Positions 37,357-47,499 of a stretch of 64,000 nucleotides of DNA are shown piece after piece (position 1 is the first letter of the stretch; every line of letters begins with the position of its first letter). A model generated the notes under the pieces. It saw only the letters and a list, made by a program, of their open reading frames with translations, was not told the origin of the DNA and did no database searches. The position numbers and the translations under genes were made by a program. Source of the DNA: Serpula lacrymans var. lacrymans S7.9. Taxonomy: Eukaryota; Basidiomycota; Agaricomycetes; Boletales; Serpulaceae. The stretch lies in the NCBI RefSeq assembly GCF_000218685.1, contig NW_006763302.1, positions 513,876 through 577,875 of the forward strand, read 5' to 3'.

Positions 37357-37760
37357 TGTAACAACCAAAGTTTTGATACTCTGGCGCACAACTCAGACAA
37401 AGCTACAAAGGTAGTGAGGGGAGTGGTTACCCTTAGAATAGGACTGAGTTAGTTGTGGGTAAACAATAGGAGGACTTGCTGAGGAGTCTCCTGGATCTAT
37501 TGGGGTATATATATTACCACAGGTTTGTTTGTGTACAGTTGATGGAGACAGTGGCTGATGATGTCATAGGGGACAGCCCGTGTGACCAGCTCCACTGCAT
37601 GAGATACTTGATTCTCAAAATAAGAAAAAGGCAGCGCAGCGCAAGAAGTGGAGTTTAAACCATAATGGAAAGTGCTGCATGGCACAGAGTGTGGAAACTG
37701 CAAAAGAAAATTGAAGGGGATAATGAAATTTAAGGGTCCAAAAATTGTGTTATCGTAACA
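37357..37760 (-). repeat. 5' LTR of Gypsy copy 2
   Basis: 404 bp, from TGTAACAACC to TATCGTAACA on the plus strand. Clearly related to the 3' LTR but with scattered substitutions and small indels, so the insertion is not recent. Confidence 0.88.
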
Positions 37761-40300
37761 ATTACACTATAGTGAGTAGCACCTCCGACTATATGTAGTA
37801 GGGGGTTTAGTATAGTAATACCTCAGTCATTTCTATAGCCTCTTAGGAAGCGGCTGAGTTTCACTTAGATTTATTAGGTTATGAGCCTTGGTGGCACAAA
37901 AGCTACACAGGAAATAATTCTCATTTGAAACGGCAACCTTGGAACCATGACCACAGCATACAATACATCCGCATGTCCAGTTCTCACTGGACCCAACAAT
38001 TTCCAGATATGGAAACTCCGGATCATCTCAAAGCTACGTCAGGAAAAAGTTCTCTGAGTTGTTACTGGAGAGGAGCTTAAGCCCTCACCAGGAAAGCTCA
38101 CCTCCTTGGAGGATCCTGAAACCACCGGGATGCTTAAGGATGAGAAAGCACATAGAATTATCCAGGACCACATCTCTGATGCCCTCCTAATGAGGACTGG
38201 AGACCTCACCAGCTCCAAGGAGTTATTTGATAAACTTGTTTCACTCCATCAGACATCCAACATTGCCTCGGCCTCCTATTCATTCCAGCAACTCACCAAA
38301 TTGTCCTGGGATGGGACATCACCTATCCAGGACCACATTGCAAAAATCCGGACAATTGATTCACACCTCTCCAGAATAAAACTAGGAGTTGATACCAAAC
38401 TCATGGCTTTCGCTCTTCTCCAATCTCTCCCATGCACTCTTGAATGGCAAATATTTCAGTCATTGTTAATCAACACAATTGAAGGAAATAAACTTACCTT
38501 TGATGCAGTTGAGATCCAGATCACTGCAGAAGTTGCACAACAGTCAGGAAAGGCCCCTGGAGGTTCCGAATTAGCACTCAAGTCCGAGGAGAAGTGGTGT
38601 GACTTCCACAAAGCCAAATCACACAACACCTCAGAGTGTCAAACATGTCAGTCAGCTGGAAAAGGTCAAAAGAAGAAGGGAAAGGAAAAACACAAGGATA
38701 AAGGAAAAGAGAAGGAAAAGGGAAATACGGCAGAGCAATCATCTGGATCTGACTCCAAGGAGGAACAGAGTTATATTGCATTGGAACATGTACATATTTC
38801 CAAGCCCCTTGCTAAACGCATTCAAGCTTACCTTGAGTTGGAACCTAATAAGACCAATCAGTTTTGGGGGTGAATCCTCTGTAAATGCCATTGGAATTGG
38901 AACAGTAATCCTACAAGCAACTGTTGGCAAAAAAGACTACAATATTGCACTGTCAAATGTCTTCATTGTGGCAAACTTCACTTTACCACTTGTCTCTGTC
39001 CACAAATTGCCTAAAATGGGGTTATCAACACTTTTTCCAGCAGGGTAAAACGCTTGTGAAGTTCGGAAAAAGGAGGAACTTATCCTCACTGCCTTACACA
39101 AGCGAGAACTTTATCACATCCAAGCAAAACCTGAAATCAACCCGGAGTCAGCTTTTGCAGCAGTAGATGTGAATTTATTGCACAGGAGAATGGGACACAT
39201 TGGAATGGACCGCTTGCAACGAATGGTTACAAAAGGACAGCTCCAGGACATAGACACCCTTACCGGAACCCCGGAGTTTTGTGAACCTTGCGCTTTAGGA
39301 AAGATGAAGAAATTACCTTTCAAGTCCACTGGAGGAAACCGAGCCAAGTGCCCCATACAAATTGTGCACACAGATGTTGGAGGACCAATCAAACCAACCT
39401 CCAGGGAGGGTTTTTGGTACTGGGTTATCATTGTAGATGATTTCTTCAAATTTCCATGGATATATTTCCTAAAACACAAAAGTGAAGCACTGGAACAATA
39501 CAAGCAATGGAAAGAAGATGTCCAAACATTCTTCCGAACTCATTTGGGAGAAGAAAACTTCACTCCACTGTACACAGAATTCCTCCGGAGTGATGGGGTA
39601 GGAGAATATACTAGCAATGCATTCAAAAATCAACTCCAAGGAGATGGTGTCATCCAAGAAACTACAGCTGCAGATACTCCGGAACAAAATGGCATTGCAG
39701 AACGCATGAATCAGACATTGGCTATATTAGCAACCACTATGCTCCATGATTTGAAGCTCCCAAAGTCATTTTGGGTAGATGCCATGCAAACAGCTGCATA
39801 TACCACAGCACACAGCCCAGCATCAGGACTCCATGGAAAGACCCCATATGAAATACTGTTTAAAAGGAGAGTTGATCCAACTTTGTTTCGCCCTTTCGGA
39901 TGCCAAGCATATGCCTTGATTCCGAAAGACAAAAGGCAAGGGAAGTTTTACTCCAAGGGGCGCAAAGCCATAATGATTGGCTACACACATGGAAAGCAAG
40001 CCTACAAACTCCTAGACACTGAAAAATGGACTGTGTTTTCCAGTCAGCATGTCATATTCAATGAATCTGGAAAGGTACAAAAGGATGACACTGCTCCCTG
40101 GAACACAGACACTAGCACAGATCAGTGGGAGGGACTCATTCCAGAGAATGCTCACTATCCAGACCAAAAATCATTGGAGGAGGATGATCCTGACCCTCGG
40201 ATCCGAGATCCAAATGAATTGCAAATGGAACCACATCTCCAAGGAGATGTTCCACAAGCAATGGTACCATACCAGCATGAATATGTTCCTAGAGCAGTGG
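37761..40300 (+). mobile_element. Ty1/Copia element fragment, copy 2 (LTR piece, gag, protease, integrase)
   Basis: It begins with about 118 bp of LTR-like sequence, followed by TTATGAGCCTTGG, which may be the primer-binding region. Gag, protease and integrase follow in Copia order. RT and RNase H are missing: element homology ends near 40300. Gypsy copy 2 is inserted immediately to its left, inside or at the edge of the LTR. Confidence 0.8.
37947..38872 (+). pseudogene. Copia gag polyprotein
   Basis: From an ATG at 37947 (MTTAYNTSACPVLTGPNNFQ) the frame reaches a TGA at about 38055 and then continues to 38873. Typical Copia gag parts are WKLRIISKLRQ, LVSLHQTSNIASASYSFQQL and KIRTIDSHLSRIKLGVDTKL. 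The zinc knuckle region (WCDFHKAKSHNTSECQTC) has been changed to CX2H-like spacing. It ends in a Lys-rich tract. Confidence 0.8.
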
Positions 40301-40374
40301 GGCTGTGTTTATTGACACTGAAGGCTGGCTCCCCCAAAAAGCCTGTCATTCAGATTAGGCTACAGTACTCTTGA
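38877..40374 (+). pseudogene. Copia protease-end and integrase, C-terminally truncated
   Basis: 38877-39030 carries the protease C-terminal part (VFIVANFTLPLVSVHKL). A frame break follows, then 39169-40374 gives integrase: LLHRRMGHIGMDRLQRM with FCEPCALGKMKKLPF (HHCC), VHTDVGGPI, LRSDGVGEYTS and TPEQNGIAERMNQTL, keeping D, D and E. RFYSKGRK-type sequence (KFYSKGRKAIMIGY) follows. The last ~24 codons read into non-element DNA and end at a TGA. Confidence 0.85.
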
Positions 40375-40559
40375 CTCGATCAACCTCGCAGCAGTGGAGT
40401 CGATCTCAGAACACGCACTCCCAGTTTTAAGTAAGCTATGTCCCATGTTCATATAGCAAAAACCAAAGCTACAGAGCTTCAATACCACAAGTTTGTCTGA
40501 CTACACTTCTTCCCTACAGCAATAAAGGCAAAATCTCCAGTTTGTTCATTAAAAGCCAC

Positions 40560-41598
40560 TTAGTAGACCGCGATACGACGACGGACGCCGAGAGTCCTTC
40601 TGCATACATCAGCTAAACATGAGATTATTTTTGTGATAAATAAAAATACCTTCGCTGGAGGAGGTTGGCAAGCTCAGAAGCAGCCTCTTCTGCCTGCTGC
40701 TCAGCAATGGCAGTAACATTCACTGATAACGGGAAGGTGGCATTGGTACCGGGCTTGGACAGTCAAAATAAGCTAACACTGCTGAGCAGAGGAGGGTAAT
40801 TGTAAATTCACCAAAGTCATGTTGCTATTCGTTGTCATGTTCGGGTTCATCGTGGAGTTTGGATTCTGGCCGACGATAGGCATAGATGTCGTAAGCGGCG
40901 TCCCAGCCATAGTACTCGAGGGGGTCATCTGGCTTGAACTATTAGCAGGCATAGCTCCAGCCTATTGCAGGCGAAGGTGAGCAACAAGACCTAAAATAGA
41001 GGATATGGCACGTACACTACCGGTAGGCCCAGGAAGATATGCAGTCACGGTAACGGTAACGGTCCCTGAGCAAGAACCCGACGAGCCTGTCGAATTAGCT
41101 GGGCTCATTGACGATGGATCAGTCATGTTCATCGGGACTGTCGAATTGGCCAAAGGCATTGTCATGTTCTTATGGCCATTGTGCATTGAGGACGGCATTG
41201 TGCTGTTCATAGGACCTGGGCCATTTGGGTGGGGAAAGGTTGTTGAATTTCCCATTCCTGACGATGGATCACTCATGTTCATGGGCCCATGACCACCTTT
41301 AAAATATCATGTTTATATTCAGCGAAATATCACCGAATCACAATACTTGCCTTGCATCGAACCGGAGCTTCCCTGAAATGATTGCTGTTAGCTAAATACC
41401 TGCTGATAGTCCAAAACAACGTACATTATCCCGATTTTTAATCATACCACCTCCAGAGCTCTGAAAAGAAGCACATCAGCAAGTCACATCACAATTGGTA
41501 GGGCATCAACGCACATATTGAACACCAGTGGGCAATGCCAGGGCGGAGCCTGCAAGGATAACGGCAGTAAAGGGAACAAGAACGGCGCGGAACAACAT
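40560..41598 (-). CDS. Putative secreted Asn/Met/Pro-rich protein
   Basis: The start MLFRAVLVPFTAVILAGSAL is a clear signal peptide with a likely cut after ALA. Six introns can be traced; one appears to use a GC donor (AG|GCAAGT near 41350). The mature protein is rich in Asn, Met, Ser, Pro and Thr, with many N-glycosylation sequons (NSTT, NMTM, NSTV, NMTD), a short SCSGTVTVTVTAYLPGP segment, and a final exon pair NLLQRRRTLGVRRRIAVY. I recognise no domain. It is probably a glycosylated wall or extracellular protein, which is inference. The exon at 41282-40985 is the most certain part; small exons near the 5' end are less sure. Confidence 0.6.
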
Positions 41599-42302
41599 TA
41601 TGACTCGAAAAATAACAGTAAATGAACGAGGAAATATTATGTGCGCTGCACAAAGAAAGAGTATAGCGTGAAAATGAACGAAGAATGTCGATACCAGATC
41701 GACACGTGTGATAAGAAAAGACGCAGTGAGTGACCAAGTGGACGCTGAAGAGCCATTTGCTGATCGTTGCAGAGACTATATACCGGAATCGCTGAGCACT
41801 GCCTCGGCATCAAACGTTATGCAAGGCAGATATCCGAACCTTCAAAAGGATCCGGCCCATCAGAAATGACACAAATGTACTTCACTGCACTCCAACTTGG
41901 ACATTTTCCAGACAAGCAACTCCTCCACAACTCCTCCGCATTGACACAAGTGCGGTAGTAGTAAACTGTCCAGAAAAATTATCGTAGGACGATAACTCCA
42001 ATTGTGATCGATTAATTCACGTATGGATCTGGCTGCGATCAGAGACCAAATAGCATCATCCTAGGAATAACCTGAACATGACATTCGGAGCCTTCATCGT
42101 TGGTCGGGGGTTGACATGGACCTTGCGTCGACGGGATACTTAAGTTTTAAAAAAATGTCAGTTAGTTGCGGTCGATCATGAGATCCAATGTTACTGATCT
42201 CGGATTACTGGTCGGATCAGTCACGGTGGCTGTAGATAAGATAATCGAGAATTTTTCAAGTCCTTCAATCTGATCTCTCTTTATCGCACTGACTATTCGG
42301 CC
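41599..42302. other. Intergenic upstream region of two divergent genes
   Basis: About 700 bp between the secreted-protein gene and ADE17, which diverge. It should hold both promoters. An antisense frame at 42162-42431 overlaps the ADE17 start and is not called. Confidence 0.35.
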
Positions 42303-44515
42303 ATGTCTCAGCCAATTGGTACGAGGAAACTGTCCTTGCAGTTCCATCGCTTTGCTTATTGATTGTAACGAAAAGCCTTGTTGTCCGTGTACGACAAAAC
42401 TGGCCTTATAGAGTTTGCCCAGGGACTCCATGCAGCAGGAGTACGCCTCCTAGGATCTGGAGGCACTGCGAAAAAGATCAGAGATAATGGGATCCCCATT
42501 GAGTATGTTTTATCCAAGTGTCATTTGAATTGTGAATGAATCGTATGCCAGAGATGTTTCTGACATCACAAAAGCTCCTGAGATGCTCGGTGGGAGGGTG
42601 AAGACACTTCATCCTGCCGTTCATGGTGGTAAGTAATTCTATCCATCATAAAATATGCATAAATGATACATCACTGAACATGTTATTGCATTAAAGGCAT
42701 TCTCGCACGCTCCATCCCCTCCGACGAGCAAGACCTTATCGCTAACTCCATCTCCCCCATTTCCATCGTCGTCTGCAACCTCTACCCCTTCACATCCACC
42801 ATCGCTTCACCAAACTGCACTCTCGCATCTGCCATCGAGGAGATCGACATCGGTGGAGTCACCCTTCTGCGCGCAGCAGCTAAAAACCACTCTCGCGTTT
42901 CCGTCCTCTCCGACCCGACTGACTATAGTACCTTCCTCGATGCCTGGACGTCAGGTAAGGGCGAGGTCAGTCTAGGGCTGAGGAATAAGCTTGCACTGAA
43001 GGCGTTTGAGGTGACTTCTGCGTACGACGAGGCGATCAGTGGCTACTTCAGGGAGCAATATGCCTCTGCAGAACTAGAAGGGCCAGTGGACCCTATCCAG
43101 AGAATGGTACTGCGATATGGCGCAAACCCACACCAAAAACCCGCCCAAACGTTCGTAGCTGAAGGAGAACTCCCTTTCAAAGGTAATAATTTGATATCGT
43201 CCTCTTCATAATTATAGTATCAACCAACACACTCGGCTCTCTAGTCCTTTGCGGTTCCCCAGGCTACATCAACCTCCTTGACGCCCTCAATTCTTATGCC
43301 CTTGTCAAAGAGCTACAAGAGGCACTGAATCTCCCTGCCGCAGCCTCCTTCAAACACGTATCCCCAGCCGGTGCAGCCGTCGGTCTCGAATTGGATGACG
43401 TCGAAAAACAGGTTTATGGAGTCGACGATCTCAAGGAGGCGCTTACTCCCCTAGCGTGTGCGTACGCTCGAGCTCGAGGTGAGTGCAGGTGCTGTAATCC
43501 ATGTGATGCAATCAATAATATAAGGTATCAGGTGCCGACCGCATGTCCTCTTTTGGTGACTTCATTGGCCTGTCTGCTCCATGTGACCTTGCCACGGCAC
43601 GTATCATCTCGCGTGAAGTGTCCGATGGTATCATCGCTCCAGGGTATACGCCCGAGGCACTTGATGTACTAAAAAAGAAGAAAGCAGGCAAGTATTGCGT
43701 ACTCCAAGTAAGCCGTAATTGATTTTCATCGTAACAAGGGCACAATACTGAATCATTCCCCCCTTCGTATCTAGATGGACCCGAAATACACGCCCCCGGC
43801 GATCGAGACACGTCAAGTATACGGAATTCATATGCAACAAAAGCGAAACGATGCTAAGATCGGGCCAGAATTGTTCTCTAATCTCGTGTCTCAAAACAAA
43901 GAGGTGGGTTCATACTTTGCTGGGAAAAACGCCATGCTAACTTACCAATCTATGAATATTCAGCTTCCCTCAGCGGCGACGACAGATCTTATCGTAGCGA
44001 CACTTGCCCTGAAGTACACTCAGTCCAACAGTGTCGCTTATGCTCTCCACGGCGCTATCATCGGTCTAGGCGCAGGCCAGCAATCGCGCATTCACTGTAC
44101 CCGGCTCGCAGGGTCTAAAGCCGACATCTGGTGGCTCCGCCACCACCCCCGCGTGCTCTCCCTCCCCTTCAAAAAAGGCGTGAAGCGAGCTGAAAAAGCT
44201 AATGCAATAGATCTCTTCGTGGGTGGAGAAGAACTGGAAGGTGGTGAGCGCACGTCTTGGGAGTTGCTATTTGATTCCGTCCCGGCAGCATTGAGCGAGA
44301 GCGAGAGGAAGGAGTGGATAGGAAAGTTGGATGGGGTTGCGTGTTCGAGCGATGCGTTTTTCCCGTTCCCCGATAACGTGCACCGGGCGAGGAGGAGCGG
44401 GGTGAAGTATCTGGCGGCGGCAAGTGGGAGTGTGATGGATGCTGAGTGCATCAAGGCCGCAGACGAACACGGGATGGTGTTTGCACACACTGCGTTGAGA
44501 CTTTTCCACCACTGA
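42303..44515 (+). CDS. ADE17: Bifunctional purine biosynthesis protein (AICAR transformylase / IMP cyclohydrolase)
   Basis: Eight exons: 42303-42318, 42376-42502, 42552-42628, 42697-43182, 43245-43478, 43532-43707, 43775-43903, 43964-44515. The IMP cyclohydrolase domain starts [20 protein letters not shown], with [33 protein letters not shown] and VCNLYPF. The transformylase domain has [43 protein letters not shown] (catalytic Lys-His pair), [10 protein letters not shown], and ends [19 protein letters not shown] and [14 protein letters not shown] TALRLFHH. It catalyses the last two steps of de novo IMP synthesis in the cytosol. The five-residue first exon is supported by perfect family continuity after splicing. 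Confidence 0.95.
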
Positions 44516-45447
44516 AGTTTGAGCCGCGAATGGAGCAGTCTGGGGCGAAGAATATAGCTGTAAGAATTAGAATGTAGCCTAGGCAAAATAGATCACGAAA
44601 GCTCAGCTTTAAAAGGTTTCGAATCCACAAACTCGCACCTAAAAATCTCGATAATAGGATTATCGATAGTGACATTAAAAAAGCAAAAAGAATGAGCTGA
44701 ATGAAAAATGATGCTACCTTTTCGCATAGTACAAGGTACTCTCATGTACATTTTTGCAACAAGAACCACGGGTTGTGAGAGTATGGAAGGCCAATGTCAT
44801 CAAGAAAGCATCTCTTTGCCATTAAGGCGGGTAGAAGAAGTCGCCGTGATTCATGGCCCCGAAGCGAACTAGGCGCAACGCTCAAGAGAAGACAAGTACA
44901 CGAGAGAAATAGCGTTTTATCCACCACAGCCATGAAGAAATATCTTTCATCATCTAGGGCTTAGTTCCGATTCAACTGCTCGCTCCAAAATCATTTTTGC
45001 GCGAGAGGGCGTCTGTGTAAAAACTCCAATAGCAGACGGGCTTTGAGTGCGTGGGAGTCACATATGTGCGTGTCGGAATTGTTTCTGAATGGAAAGCACG
45101 ATTGCTGGAATACATGAATCCGCGAACTTATAGCTGGTGTTGAAATGGTTCAATAGTACTCAGTATATAGAGCGGTTGCAGAGTGAGCAGAGAAGTGAGC
45201 GCTTTATGTGAGTTAAAACTGAGTGGACTGGACTGTCGTGTATTGACGGAATAATGAAACGAGATGCAACAACTCGAAGAGGTTTACCCATAATATTAAT
45301 TGTAAACTGCCAATGCGACGCAAACTTGAAAGAGATAGAAATGCACTGACGGTGCGCCGCGGAGTTCGCTTCGTAACAGGAGTTTGAATCGTTCAAAGCT
45401 CGCACCATGTCATGCATGTCGCTTGCACTCAGGCTTCATTGTATCCA
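44516..45447. other. Intergenic between ADE17 and the HD-domain gene
   Basis: About 930 bp. Minus-strand frames of 63-85 codons (44742-44933, 45160-45417) have no recognisable domain. I see no repeat or RNA gene. Confidence 0.3.
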
Positions 45448-46626
45448 ATGGAATCAGGCTCTTCTTCAAAACGCATCTTTCCCCCGCTATATGTCTCTTC
45501 GGGAGACATATCTGCTGATAGACTTGCTTTTTTCCATATCTTGGAACGGCTAAAAGTAATTGCGATTTCAATACTTCTCATTTAATTCCTTCATAGCCTC
45601 GCTCACCCCGGTCATTCACACAGACACAAAAGCGAACCGGATGGGTTGATCATAAAGGGCGTTTCAGTATATCCTCTTGTGAAAATGAATGTTAGTAACA
45701 TCGAATTGTGTAGATACCCAATCCAGAGAGGTACCGTTTATTCTTCCGCTATATCCTGGGACTGAAGAGCTCATTTTTTCATCCCAAGTATATCTGACCA
45801 TATGTATCGTATGGCTCTCCTCGCCATGTGTACATCCGATGCGAAATTGGATGTATCGAAGTGCGTAATTTCTCGTTCGACTTTAGTTGATTTTATAAAT
45901 AAAATTGCAGATGTGTTATGATGTGCCTCGTTCACGATCTCGCAGAAGCTCAAGGTAGGGATTATGACGTAAATTATATTATATAGATTATCAACACTTA
46001 CCCTTTATTCTATTAATAGTGGGAGATATTGCTCCTAGGGAGGGAATAACAAAAGCGGAGAAGAGGAAACTTGAGGCGGTAGGTGTTCTCGTGCAGTGAT
46101 GTTTACTTCATCAAAGATTGACTAGTGGCCGGCTGTCTCTTTAGGATGCTATGCACAACTTCGTCTATGAAATGTTACATGGCAGCCCAGCGGCATTGCG
46201 GATCGAGGATCTCTGGAAGGTATGACAGCCATAATCCTTTGCCTCGTAAATACTTTTTCACCCTGTGTCTTCGAAATTCTTGCAGGAATATGAAGAAGGC
46301 GAGTCCGATGAAGCGAAATTTGTGAAAGGTTTGTTCTGCATTGCTAGTCAAATGGTAGATATTAATACTCGCACCTCAAGATCTCGATAGGTTTGAGATG
46401 GCCACTCAAGGTACGTAATATTTTCTACTGTGACACTATTTATTCCTTACGTTCATGCTTCTCTTTTTAATCGGCTATAGCGCTCGAGTATGAGAGGGCA
46501 CACGGCGCACAAACACTCCAGCCCTTCTTCGACAGCAGTTTGCCATATGTTCGGCATGACGAAGTTAAGTCGTGGGGAAATGATCTGGTGCAAGAGCGCG
46601 AGAAAATAAGTTTAGAGGGAAGATGA
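45448..46626 (+). CDS. HDDC2-type HD-domain 5'-nucleotidase
   Basis: Many small exons. Exon 1 gives MESGSSSKRIFPPLYVSSGD and LAFFHILERLK; then RTGWVDHK; NPES; ISDHMYRMALLAMCTSDAKL; CVMMCLVHDLAEAQ; GDIAPREGITKAEKRKLEA; DAMHNFVYEMLHGSPAALRI; EYEEGESDEAKFVK; DLDRFEMATQ; ALEYERAHGAQTLQPFFDSS; and the end QEREKISLEGR before TGA at 46624. The metal-binding HD residues (H of SDHM, HD of VHDLAEA, D of DLDRFEM) are present. Relatives (yeast YGK1/YBR242W, human HDDC2) act as 5'-deoxynucleotidases. The join between RTGWVDHK and NPES is unresolved: the available donors (phase 1) do not match the acceptor that gives NPES, so an unusual splice site or a small frame error may exist there. Confidence 0.82.
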
Positions 46627-47499
46627 GATGATTATGAGTCTAATAAAGGTAAAATGAAAGTGCTACCAGTCTTCAGATTTCTGTGGTCGAGTTCCAGCAC
46701 AAATTATTATCTTGAAATGCATAACGCGTTGACTCGACCTCAAGATGCTTCAGTATTATGGTGCGAGTGCCGAATCCACCCTTCCAACTCATAGCTTGCA
46801 TATTTCAAGTCAAGGTCAACACCACTGCATTTCTTGCAGTACATACCGCGCAGCTGCTCCTTGCTGTAAGGTCTAGTGTAATGCATGCCGTTCAGGAGCA
46901 GGTTCGGAACACATTCAACTGCGCTGGACACCGTGCTGACAAATGTCAATATATATCCAGGGTAACAATCCGGGCTCGCATTCGGGCCGAGTATGAAAGA
47001 GAAGACTCAGCATGCAGTACTGTCAACTCGTGATTTCATCTAACGCGGAGATCCCCTATCCAGGAACGTTAGGGGTCATAGCGAAGGCCTCGGGCAGTGC
47101 AAGGGTGGTCCTTAGAAATGACAGTTCACCAGAAACTCTATGAGCTATCACTATGCCGGTATGTGTGGGTCTAGCTCAGGACGACATGAGCTTTCTGCAA
47201 ACATATCTCATATCAGAGAGCCGCCGCATCGGCCAAGAAGGGCCTGGTCTGAAAGGTGTAATGGTTCGCTGTCTTGTTCGGACACGTGTAGATGAATGAG
47301 GACGATCCTGATTGGTCGATACCTCCCAAGTTCAGCAAATTAATCTCTCTTGTGGGCAAATATGACACGCCTCGTTTGAACAGCGTTTAGATACCAATTC
47401 AAGCCGGAGTACCATACATATCTGATAAACGGTCAGTTTATATAAACCACTGCTTCACGTTATACCCTCCTCTACTTAGTTCCTTCCCTCTGCGTTACC
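46627..47499. other. Intergenic upstream of the finger/PARP gene
   Basis: About 870 bp. A minus-strand frame at 46949-46740 contains CKKC but no recognisable domain and is not called. The PARP-gene promoter lies at the right end. Confidence 0.35.
47439..47446 (+). promoter_or_regulatory. TATA box of the finger/PARP gene
   Basis: TATATAAA lies 54 bp before the ATG at 47500, at a typical distance for a short 5' leader. A CT-rich stretch (CCTCCTCTACTTAGTTCC) follows. Function is inferred from sequence and position. Confidence 0.55.

Larger units (their letters stand above)
30039..37760 (-). mobile_element. Chromodomain Ty3/Gypsy retrotransposon, copy 2, with both LTRs
   Basis: A 7.7-kb element bounded by related LTRs (5' at 37357-37760, 3' at 30039-30452) and flanked by ATTAT and ATTAC, a 5-bp target duplication with one change. 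Minus-strand order is gag, zinc knuckle, protease, reverse transcriptase, RNase H, integrase, chromodomain. It is not autonomous: several stops, a deletion between protease and RT, and element X inserted between RNase H and integrase. Its gene order and chromodomain place it among fungal chromoviruses, a clade of LTR retrotransposons. Confidence 0.9.

Noticed and set aside
42162..42431. Minus-strand 89-codon frame at the ADE17 start
   Set aside because: Overlaps ADE17 exons 1-2 in antisense; no domain.
44092..44586. Minus-strand frames opposite the last ADE17 exon
   Set aside because: Antisense of strongly coding sequence.
46740..46949. 69-codon minus-strand frame with CKKC
   Set aside because: Too short, no homology recognised, and overlapping plus-strand frame is equally open.
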